Origin: Smittia aterrima
Taxonomy: Eukaryota > Arthropoda > Insecta > Diptera > Chironomidae
NCBI GenBank assembly: GCA_033063855.1
Contig: CP093829.1
Span: 10,984,243-11,048,242 of the forward strand
Direction: 5' to 3'
Length of the DNA: 64,000 bases
The translations under genes were made by a program, and so were the position numbers. Below the pieces are notes generated by a model, which was not told where the DNA came from, made no database searches, and saw only the letters and a program-made list of their open reading frames with translations. Below, piece after piece: positions 39,440 to 49,300 of this stretch (positions are counted from its first letter, which is position 1; each line of letters begins with the position of its first letter).

Positions 39440-40664
39440 TTAATCTTCATCGTCGAGACTCGGGGATTGCTGTCGCAGTTCAGAGTCGATCCAATTCTTG
39501 TGGAAGGCAACGCTCTCGTAAACTCCTGCTGTTCCACCACCACATCCCGTTCCATGACTTGTCACTCCTAAAACGTAATGAAAACTTTATTGGAACTGAA
39601 AGACTTCGCCAACTCGAGCATTCGAGCGAGAAGTCTGTCGTTTCGTTATTTTTTCTTTGATTATCTAAGATACATTACCAACTAACTCAAAGCGATCGTC
39701 CTTTCCACGACAAACCAAACCTAAGGCAGGAAACGAAATAAAACATTAGAATGAGTGATAAAGTAATCAAATCAGCTCGCGGGAGCTTGAACTTAGGCAC
39801 GGAGCTCTTTCTAAATCCAAAAATATTTACCTGAACCACTGTCACCTGCCGAAATTTATCGCCCATTCATGTACAATAAATTAAAATCCAATGGAAATTT
39901 ATTCACCGTTACACGCGTCAACCCCACGGCTTCCCAGAGCGCAAAACTGGCCTGTTCCTTCATAGGGAGCTGTGATTCGACCGAGAATTTCCTCACACCT
40001 TTCGTAGCTTATTGGATTCACACTCCCGTAGCGAATGAAGCTCGAAGTGATTGTGTTCTGTTCAAAACTTGTACTTCCATAACCGTAGATGACACATTCA
40101 GCGTTGCTTGAGGGCATTCGAAGAGCAAGTGGGACCGTTTGCTGATTAACGACATCGATTTTCACCAACGCTACATCATTTTGCATTGAATAGATGTTGA
40201 AATCTCTTTTGACGACCTTCAGAACTTTCAGCCATTCCACTTTAGGGCCCGTTAAATCTCCACCTCCAACTCTAGCAAACAAGCTCTGATTTTGCCTTAA
40301 TTCGGAATGAAACATTATAGCCACCGGCTGCTTAGAAATATTCATTGAAGCTCACCGATCAGGGAAGCAATGCGCAGCACTAATGGCCCATGAAAATCTT
40401 TGAGTTTGTGAAATAATTGAACCGCCACAAAAAAACAACATTGAATCAAAGTGCTCCTCCTTTAGGCCAAATGCTACCGCATAAGGAAATCGATCTAACG
40501 ACGAAATAAAAAAAATAATTTTGGACTTATAAACAAAATTTCTTACTGTTCCTGTCGGGTACTCCGTTAACAATCGGCCTGGGATGTGGAGAGCAGCTCA
40601 ACACGTCTATCATCGAGATCAAAAAGCAGCCGCTTAATAATACATGAACAATGATAAACGCCAT
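39440..40664 (-). CDS. Secreted trypsin-like serine protease (S1)
   Basis: Six exons (40547-40664, 40356-40494, 39907-40295, 39831-39845, 39679-39720, 39440-39567) join in phase to 276 residues. A signal peptide (MAFIIVHVLLSGCFLIS) is followed by a very short pro-region, PIVNG, and the S1 fold. The triad is His in ISAAHCF, Asp in NDVALVKI and Ser in NGDSG; Asp six residues before the serine predicts Arg/Lys (tryptic) cleavage. Oddities: the residue after the basic site is Pro (HPRPIVNG), an awkward activation site; GDSGGP is GDSGSG; Trp215 of the SWG strand is His (TSHG). Exon 4 has only 15 nt and carries the catalytic serine. Introns 2 and 3 have about 60 nt. A 60-nt intron at 40296-40355 avoids an in-frame TGA. 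The role could be digestive, immune or reproductive; the sequence does not say. Confidence 0.9.
39831..39845 (-). other. 15-nt microexon with the catalytic serine
   Basis: Reads GTGACAGTGGTTCAG between a clear acceptor (TTCGGCAG) and donor (GTAAATAT). It supplies Gly-Asp-Ser-Gly-Ser in phase 1 to phase 1. Reading through its donor meets a stop within a few codons, so it must be spliced. Its length is a multiple of three, so skipping would keep the frame. Confidence 0.85.
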
Positions 40665-42335
40665 CCTTTTCCTCGCGAAGTTAGGACAGTTACACTTCAA
40701 TGAACGCCCTCGGTAGTGAAAACATCTCGTTTATTGATCATAAAACGCTTTTACTCTTTTCCCGGGTAATTCTCTCATTTAAAACATCGTATCTTTTTAT
40801 ATTTGCACAAGTGTATCATTCCTATCGATTTTATGACGACAAGAGCTCATCTCATATTCGTTTGAGGTGACATTTATACGAACCTTGAAGCTCGAAGCGT
40901 TTGTAAGTATCTAGATCAAAGAATAAATTAACGTACTTGCAGAGAGAAAATAAAAAAAAACCGTTTTGCAAACTTGCCAATTTGGAATTGAAGAGAAGGC
41001 TCAACAATATTCGGCTCATTAGTTTCATTTGCTGGAATAATTAAATTCAAACAATCAACGCCCTAATTAGATTTGAATGATTTGCATTCCTCCTCTCGTT
41101 GAAATCCCCCCGCTAATTGAACCTCATAATTTATGCAAACGGAGAAGCTCTGTTTGCACTTTTACAGAGTTATGGTTGCATAAATTAATTTGATTATACT
41201 TTAACGACGATGGATTTTATGTGTGATACGCAAAGCTTTGATCAATGATGAAAGGAGCTTCTATCTCAATAACAAAGCGACGTAAGTATCATGTAGATGC
41301 ATGAGACGTTGATGCTTCAATCGCACAAAGTGCTTGCAAGCTTTTAATTTCAGTCATTGGACAGAACATGAGAACTGTGTCAACCCCGAAGCTTTATGAC
41401 GACTGCTCCTTCATGTGCAAACAAATCGTTGTATCCTATGTTGGTATGATGCATAACAACTTCTGTACCTAGGGTGGCAATCTATCAGAGTCAGAAATTT
41501 AGTTTGTTTATAGTAGAAATTTAAAATCGTTTTTGAAAAATCAGGATCCTGGTCATCCTTATGTTATTCATGTTGAAAGCAATCGCCAGGGCGTCTGGCT
41601 TTGTACAATTTTCTCGCTGCGTCAAGGTTTAGTGGAAATTATTGATTAATGTGTAATAAAGCGCGAAAAGAAAAAGCTGAATTGAAAATGCCTCGATCAT
41701 CGTCATTAATAATAAATCAACTTTTCTCAAATCTTCTCAAGCTCAGCTTGATTCAATCAAGATTGACTAACGTGCAATTTCAGCAAGCTGAGCGAAAATT
41801 TTAATTAAATTCTTGAAGCGAGACTATTAAACCTTATCAAGTGAATAACGTTTTGAAAAGCTCTCGAGGGAAGTGTAACTCAACGCAGTGTGAACAAATA
41901 TTTGAGTTCTTTGTTGTGTTTGCCTTCACTCCGGTTAGAGATTTCACTTAACTTTGATTGGTTTGTGGTCAATATTTCGGAAGAATTTAAAGTATTTCGG
42001 AACTTAAAGTATTTCGACTAAGGTTTTCGTTTTTCTCAAGCTCTAACACGACACCTGACATCGTTTAACAATTCTTCTAGGTTGGGGATTCATTTCGATA
42101 GAAAGTTTTATTAATGGACCCGATTTTCTCAAACGACACATTGAGAGTCGATCCATACAAACAAATGACGCTCTCAAGGGCCAGTTACACATATTTTAGA
42201 GCCTTTTTTCTATCGTCAAATTGAAAAGGCCAATTTTCGTAAATAAATCTTTTTATTTTCGTTCAATTTTCTTTAGAATTTGATTCACTCGAAATTTTCC
42301 ATGCGCTTAGAGACCGAGACGAAACGGTTGCTGAG
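40665..42335. other. Intergenic between protease and orphan gene
   Basis: No gene recognised. The sequence just right of 40665 is the protease promoter area, without an obvious TATA box. AT-rich with TTTATGCA-like words near 41130-41190. Confidence 0.5.
42252..42257 (-). terminator. Candidate poly(A) signal for the orphan gene
   Basis: AATAAA on the minus strand, 79 nt beyond the stop codon of the ORF at 42336-42692. It supports that ORF being a transcribed gene. Confidence 0.5.
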
Positions 42336-42692
42336 CTAATCAACGTCATCGATTGCCTTGTTGATGAATTTTTTAACACAAGCTTCATGACAAATTGTGA
42401 TTAAATTCTGATGTCCATTCAACAGTTCAAACTGAAAGCGTTGATGAGACTTCTTCAAGTCTCTCAAGAAAGTCGTGCGTAAATCAGTGTTCATGTCGTT
42501 GTAGGTCACATCTAAGGCTCCAAAGAAATCTTCATTAATTATTGAGCGAGCCAACGTTTCATCGTTGTGGAAACCATTGAACTTCATGATGATTTGAAGA
42601 TACAGTGGCAGCTTAACCAATTCACAGCACAACTCGTCATCCTGCTGATATGGCTTCACATCTCCACAAGCAAACTCTTCGGAGAGACTCAT
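42336..42692 (-). CDS. Intronless orphan gene, 118-residue acidic protein
   Basis: Complete ATG-to-stop frame of 118 codons. The product is acidic at both ends (starts MSLSEEFACGDVKPY, ends NKAIDDVD), has no signal peptide or membrane helix, and contains several cysteines including a Cys-Cys pair (DDELCCELVKLP) and a late C-x3-C (ICHEACVKKF). The middle is amphipathic and probably helical. Codon use is smooth, and a poly(A) signal lies 79 nt downstream. I do not recognise the family; it may be lineage-specific. The promoter would lie in the protein-free stretch to its right. Confidence 0.5.
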   Translation of the reverse strand: MSLSEEFACGDVKPYQQDDELCCELVKLPLYLQIIMKFNGFHNDETLARSIINEDFFGALDVTYNDMNTDLRTTFLRDLKKSHQRFQFELLNGHQNLITICHEACVKKFINKAIDDVD

Positions 42693-45315
42693 TTTGCTGA
42701 AATTTATTACTTTCGGGTTTTATGAAAAATTATCGACGTTTTAAATTGGAAAATGTTCACTGAGATGGAAATTATTAAGAATTCAAGGTGAGTGTGCTTA
42801 GGGAATTGTTCATAACTTATGTTGAAGGATCAACTCGAAGAATGAACTTTGGGTTCAAACATTTCACTACGTACTGTTCGCACAACCTTTTCATATTTTC
42901 CAATCTTGAAAGCGATGACCTTTGACGATACTTTCCTCCTCCAAAGCTCTCAACGTCTCAAATTGAAATTTACGTTGACGGGAGCCACTCAAGACGACGC
43001 TTTTTCATCGTCATTAGATGAAACTTCACGATGTTAAACAAAGAATGATGATTCCTTGCTCACTTTTCACATCGTTGCTTGATCTCTCAACTTTCACGAA
43101 CAGAAAAATAAAATATCTGTGTGATTAAAGTTTTTCTTTTCAATTTGATATTACGCCGCACAATAAAAGATCTCAAACAAAGCGAAGAGCTTTGAGGGCT
43201 TTGAGAAAAGAAAAATCACAACATGAATACAATCTAAGGGAGGCAATATTAAAGCTAATGCTGAATCATGACAACGAAGGAGAAAAATCTTTCATGGCTG
43301 AAGATCTCGAGTCGTAATCGAGAGAGCAACAAAAACGTTTTCGAAAACTTGCTTTGGATTGCTGAGAAAAAAAAAATCGATTCTTGTCTTTTTATGAAGA
43401 AACTTTAAGCTCAAATGGGGATTGAATGGGAAATGAGGGAGCGACAGACCAGGAGATTGAGCCTTTGTTGCGGTAAACACATACGAGACGTTCTCAGTCA
43501 AAAACATCAAAACTGCGGATTACGTTGACGTCCTAAGCTTTCTATTTACACACAACAAAGAAAAATTTTCCTTTTCAGGTGTTTTCGTGTGTTGCTTTCG
43601 CTGAGATGAGAACAAAAGTTCCTTCATTTGTGCGAAATCATTCCAACAATACAAACATTTGGCATCTAATTGAATTTCGTAGGTAGACGGATGTCGCATC
43701 AAAGGCCAAGTCAGCAGTTTGTTTCATTACTCAAACGAAGCTTCGTAAACATCTAGAGCTGAGAATCTCAGTTATTTCGTATCTTTCAAGTCGAGAAGGA
43801 TTCAAATTTATGTTCCCTGCTCAAAGAATGTCAACATCATTTCGTTTCGATGCGCAACGCTTTCACAGTCCAATGCAAACCGACGATATTCATGTAAGCA
43901 TCCGGTTAATTCTTGCGCAGAAAGTCTCATGAGACTTGACAGGTGTGAAGCAAATATTTAAATATTTACTCAGCACGTGAAATTGAGCATAAGCCCTTTC
44001 TCGCATGAAGGAATTGTAAGAAGATAATGACGTGAAGGCTTTCGAGGAGTCTTTTAAATTCAAATCTTGAAATTTTCTCGATTCGAAAGAGTGAGAGAGT
44101 GAGAGCTTAATGAATAAAATCAAGAGGAACATGATAATAGCATTAAAAATTCAGAATGTTGGTTGCATCATCCACCATGAACATGGAAAATGAGAATTTA
44201 AATTCCCTTCGAGGAAATTTATGATCAACAGCGAACGATGCTCGAATAAGCCGAAGCGAGAAGATGCTTAGAAGTCATAACAAAACTCTGGAAGCGACGT
44301 TCCTATCAGAAGCCTCACCAATTGTTGTTTCCGATGTTCTATGCAGAAACCTCATTTCATCCAATGTTTTATTCTAATTTCCTTGGGTTTATTCATCGCT
44401 CGTAATGTCCGACCTTCAAAGCATAAACACACGACATGAGGAGGCTAAAATTTATTTTTAGTACCACCCGCCTCATTGCGCAGTTTAAAGTTTAACGTGA
44501 GCGACACCAAAAATAGCAAACACAAAATCAACAGCAATTTACCATTCCTTCCCTGTTCCGCATGTGGAAAACTATTTTCTCTCTCAGAACTCCAAGCATT
44601 TACATTTTTGTTTGCTTTGAATCATCGTTCTCATCATAGTTCGCGGAAAGCATGTTTAAGGGAAAAAGGTCTCGTCGTAATGTGTTACGGTAGTTAATGC
44701 AATTTCGTTTGATCCCAACTTGTAGAAAAAAGGGAAAATAACTTTCAGAATTTATTTAACTACATTTACTGAAAACTTTTGCTCTAACTTTCACTTAAAA
44801 AAATAAAGGGTTGTAGCTTTTAAAATAGAAAAATTCAACTTTGCAAAGTCTCAAAGCGTCGAGCGATAAATTTTCTCGATCCATAAATTTTCTCTGATCC
44901 CAAAGAGAATAAAAATAAATTGTAAAGAGTAACTTGTTGCCCGCTTTGTCGATGCGGAGCTTTGTAAAGTTTGAGACAATCAAAATGTCAGTGAGGGAAT
45001 GCTCTTGCTTAAGGATCCGAAGCTTACAAAGGAAAAATCGAATGAAAGTGTATTTGGGGTCTTTTCTGGAATGCAAGGGATGGAAAGAATTGAAAATTCC
45101 AAGAATTCACTTTCATGCTCTATCGGGAAATGAGGGAAAGTCTCTCTCAATTTTCACAAACTCGTATAATCTTGAGAATGTTTTAACGAATGATTTTCAT
45201 TTAAAATCGTATACAGATCACAAGGCCCATTCATTTCAATTTTTGGCAAAAGAAAAACTAAAAAATAATAATTCTTGAATTAAACGTCTTGAATCTCAGT
45301 CGTATCGGCCTCAAG
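42693..45315. other. Intergenic between orphan gene and cnir
   Basis: No supportable gene. A minus-strand frame at 43890-44132 starts with ATG and a hydrophobic leader but has no other support. The 5' UTR and promoter of the cornichon-related gene should lie near 45280-45315. Confidence 0.5.
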
Positions 45316-46010
45316 ATGATTTCCGACACAGTTCTCTTTGGATTTACACTGTTAGACACTGGCGCAGTACTCTTCTTGTTAATTTATTTCGTAAGTAAAT
45401 GCACGCAAATTCTTTCGCACAATAACAAAAATAAATTTTGCAGGTCTTAATTTTAAGTGATTTGGAATGTGATTACATCAATGCACAGCAATGCTGCTCA
45501 AAACTTAACTTCTGGTCGATACCTAAAGTAACAGCTCACGTAATTGTGACGCTTCTTTTATTGTTTACCGGCCACTGGATGTTGTTCCTTGGTAAGTTCT
45601 AAGTGAAAGAAATCAATCTTATTTCGACTTAATAACTTTTCTTTCCAGTGAACGTTCCTTTTGTCGGATATTTATTGTACGAGTATTACACAATTCCTCG
45701 TGGAAACATGGGAATCTTCGACCCAGCGGAGATTCACGTAAGACTTTGATAAATCTCGTGTTCATTTTAAGTAAATTCCAAAATATATTCCAGAATCGAG
45801 GACAGATTAAGAAGCATATGAGCTCTTGCATGATTTTCCTTGGCTTCTACTTACTCATCTTCTTCATTTATCTTTACAAGTAAGTTTTTTTTTAAACAAA
45901 ATAAGCTTACAAACTTACGAATGTATTTCTCTTTTAGTATGATCAGGGCATTACTCAAAGATGATCCAATTAGGAGACATGAAGATGACGAGATCATCTC
46001 AGAGTTCTAG
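45316..46010 (+). CDS. Cornichon-related ER cargo receptor (CNIH4-like)
   Basis: Membrane protein of the early secretory pathway that loads transmembrane cargo into COPII vesicles. Five exons (45316-45390, 45444-45591, 45649-45737, 45794-45879, 45938-46010) join in phase to 156 residues. There are three to four hydrophobic helices: the N-terminus (VLFGFTLLDTGAVLFLLIYF), a middle one (VIVTLLLLFTGHWMLFL) followed by the VPFVGYLLYEYY stretch, and a C-terminal one (MIFLGFYLLIFFIYLY). The cornichon core DLECDYINAQQCCSKLNFW and the G-I-F-D-P motif are present. The acidic, soluble tail ending EIISEF marks the CNIH4/cnir subgroup rather than cornichon itself, which ends inside its last helix. Tail to tail with MICU1, with 321 nt between the stop codons. 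Confidence 0.95.
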
Positions 46011-46161
46011 TCTTTAAAGTACATCATTAGCTCATGGTAAATCCTGTGGGTCGATGATTATTGTGTGTCTGTCTACTTCTCTCACTTATTCCCAAAACTA
46101 TTGATCTGAACTGATTTTAAATGTCAATCGATATAATACTCTGTGAACCAAAAACTAATTG

Positions 46162-46167
46162 AATAAA
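46162..46167 (+). terminator. Poly(A) signal for cnir
   Basis: AATAAA about 150 nt past the cnir stop codon and before the 3' end signal of the convergent MICU1 gene. Confidence 0.6.
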
Positions 46168-46222
46168 TCTGAAATTGAATTTAACTGACCTTGATGAAGT
46201 TTAATTCAGTTAACAGGAAGTT

Positions 46223-46228
46223 TTTATT
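46223..46228 (-). terminator. Poly(A) signal for MICU1
   Basis: AATAAA on the minus strand, 104 nt past the MICU1 stop. The signals of cnir and MICU1 are 55 nt apart in convergent order, so the 3' ends of the two transcripts probably come close to or touch each other. Confidence 0.55.
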
Positions 46229-46331
46229 TCATAAAGGCAAACAAAATGCGACAAATTAACATAAATGACAAGACGATCAATGATAAAAGATTCAACTTTG
46301 AATAAATATTGCGAGATGAGAGCAAAACTTC

Positions 46332-49300
46332 TTAAATCACGTCAAGAAGCACTGGCTTTGTCTCCTTAGCACATTTCAAAACTGAGTGCATGAACTTAAC
46401 GAATCCCGTATCCTTCGGCTTCTCAAGACCACGAAGTAAGCGATTCTTCATCACTGCCACAAATTCTCTGTTGCTAAGCTGACCGTCCATATTTTCATCG
46501 AATATTGTAAACACGACATCAATGACATGATCTGAAAGATCAACCAAAGCAACAGTTTTCGCCACCTAAAATTAAATGAATATTCAATTAATTAAATTTT
46601 AGAGATTTCTTCGGAGTCAGTCCTTACGTGTTTCAGAGTAAGTTGGTCAATCGATGCACCTAAGAGTTTAGTAAATAATTAAAGAGTCTTGAGATGCTTC
46701 TTCTTTTGGTTGACTAACCTGCGATGTGATAGAAAGTGAGCGCAGTGTCGACGTCGTTAATCGTGTTCAAGAATTGGAAGAAGTTCAAATAGTCTTCCTT
46801 CGAGATTCCTAAACCGTGATCTCGGAACCTGTGAAGTGGAAAACTTGAGTTCGATAAGCTTCCGTGGAACAATCCGTATTACCGCTTCTTGACTCGCTTA
46901 ATCTTCTTGATTTTCTTCTTTTGCGGATAACCGGCGTAAGCCAACAAGAGTTCAGCGAAGTCAGCTTCTGAGATGTTTCCTTCTTCGTCCGGATTCTTTC
47001 GTTGGAATTCAAGCGTTAAAATTTCACGCTGAAGTTGTTGCTGGAAGTCCAAGAACTTTTCAATTGTTAGCTTTTGATCAAGCTTAGGACCAAAGAAGTA
47101 ACAGCTTAGAGCTGAGTTGACGCCCTGTAAATATTTCAAGAAACTTAGTATCTTCTTAAACCAGCATTTGAAGTCAATGAGTAAACCGCCACCCACAAAT
47201 ATACAAAAGAATTACATGTAAAGTGCGAGAAAAGAAAAGCAAGAGGACAAAAATATTCTTGTGACACTAGAAATTCTACTGAACGGCTATATTTCAGCAA
47301 AATGAAATTCTATCAACAAGAAGAAACATAAAGATATTTGCTAATGAGAAACTTTATAATTGTGCAAAAGACAAAAAGTTTTACTCAACAAGAAAATCAT
47401 AAAAAGTTCATCTTTACTTTTCCCTGCTGTTTGGTTAGTCAGTTGGTTTAGATGGGTCGACGAGTGAAAGTTTCAAAAAGGTCAATCAAATGATAAAGTG
47501 ATTAGAGCACACTTCGATCGTCGCAATTAAATCGATGAATTACCTTGAAAGTGTTGCCAGTGTTGGCGTGATCCCTATGACGAGAACCAATTGACGTTTG
47601 TTGTCGAATCAAATTGGCAACTTCTTCGAATTCGCTGCTATCGACATCACCATCGCCATTCAAGTCAAACATTTTAAATGCAATTTCAAAGTGACGACGA
47701 GAAGCTGAAATAGAGAAAGAGAGCGAGAATCGAAAGTTAATTAAATCAAAAATGTGTCAATCTTCACAATGCATGTTAAAAGTTCAATTTTTTTTGATTG
47801 TGGTCTCAGTCGAGTGACATCCAATAAATTGGTGATTGACTCAACGTATAATTTACCAGCACATCTGAATAATTGAGCAAACAATTTTCCTCTTGGCCGA
47901 TGAACAATCGGACACAATATAAAGGCGGAACCCGGTCAAACAGAAGCAGTTTAATGGTTCAAAAGTGCTTTCGGTTAGTTGAGCATCACAATGAAATTTT
48001 CAAAATGAGTTCATGAAGCCTTTGAAAGCTTTCAGGAGAATTCTATTTTTAGAAACGCTCTTTATGTTTCACCCGGTAACGATGAACGTCAGAGCTTCCA
48101 GGGATGGCACATCAAGTCTTTGTCAATATTTAGAAGACCTCATTTCCAATCCCTGGACGTGTATTTCCTCATATCGCTTCAAGGATCACGAAAGAGATTT
48201 ATTTTCGCTCCGCTTTCTCAACAACTTTCATAACAAAAAGCGACAGCAAAGACGAAAGAAAAAACTATTTTTAGATTTTCCAAGTGTTCGTGAACGAGGA
48301 GTTGAGGTGTGCACGCGGCAAATTTGGGGATAGGAAGCTTCATGAAATATGATGACAGACATCTCGTCTGAGAAACAGAGTTCTCTATACAAATGCGTTA
48401 ACAGCTGTGGTTGTGCTTTCGATAGTTTCCCCCTTTCCCTTCAAAAACCAACACACTGACATAAACTTCCTTTACTCTACACACATTAACTGCGCATGCC
48501 AAATCGATAATCTACTGAGAGCTTTCAGGACATTTGGAAGGTTTCAACTCGAAGCTTCAACAGTTTTACTTCACAATCCTTCGCGAACACATTCATTTTT
48601 AACTCCATTCCGCCATAAAATAAAATAGAAAAAGCAAAATCCTTTTAGGATAGCGGATTTCACTTCCTGACATAGACGAATCCTTAATCCGTGCCAAAAA
48701 AATTCACAGCCAATCATCATTTCGATAAAATATTTGGTGAAAATCGCGACAAACAAAAGAGAAAAAGTTTTGAGCGACGAGTTGAGAGCTTTGCAATCAA
48801 AACAACAACACAAACGAGGCGCAAAAAAGTTTCCGAATGAAAATATATTTCAGTTTGTGCCCACAGCACTCGAGAACTGGCTTTGCTGCTCGTTCATAAT
48901 CATTCGCAAGTCTGAAGCGCATTCAACAAGGTGTGCACGAGAATTTTCTTCTTGCATCAGAACGAAAAGTGTTTTCAATAATTTTCTTTTTGGCTCGAAC
49001 TCTGTCATAATCGTTTTAAAAGAAAAGCGTGAGAAACTGAATTAACAAAAGTTTTCTTCAAAAACCGAGAAACATTTGGCAGGAAATTTTTGTTTTCTTC
49101 TTGAAAATTCTTTCGAAGGAAGAGGTGAGAATGTGCAAGGCGGAAAATAAAAGTTTCTTTTATCAGCGACGCGTGTATTCGTGAGAGCAAAATTTCCAAG
49201 TCTCAGAGTCATCAAGAGTGATGACTCAGACATTTAAGGAAGAGTCGGGGAAAGCTCCTTCGTCATCAGCCATTGTCTCTTCCGTATCGGTTCCAATCTC

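Noticed and set aside
40296..40355. In-frame TGA straight after the histidine motif of the serine protease, suggesting a pseudogene or stop readthrough.
   Set aside because: Splicing from the donor at CG|GTGAGC to the acceptor TTAAG|GC removes a 60-nt intron that contains the stop and restores the frame with normal spacing for the fold (AAHCFPDR-QNQSLFARVG).
43890..44132. 80-codon minus-strand frame with ATG and hydrophobic leader (possible secreted protein).
   Set aside because: Only the leader resembles anything; no poly(A) signal, intron or motif supports it. A chance frame is more likely.
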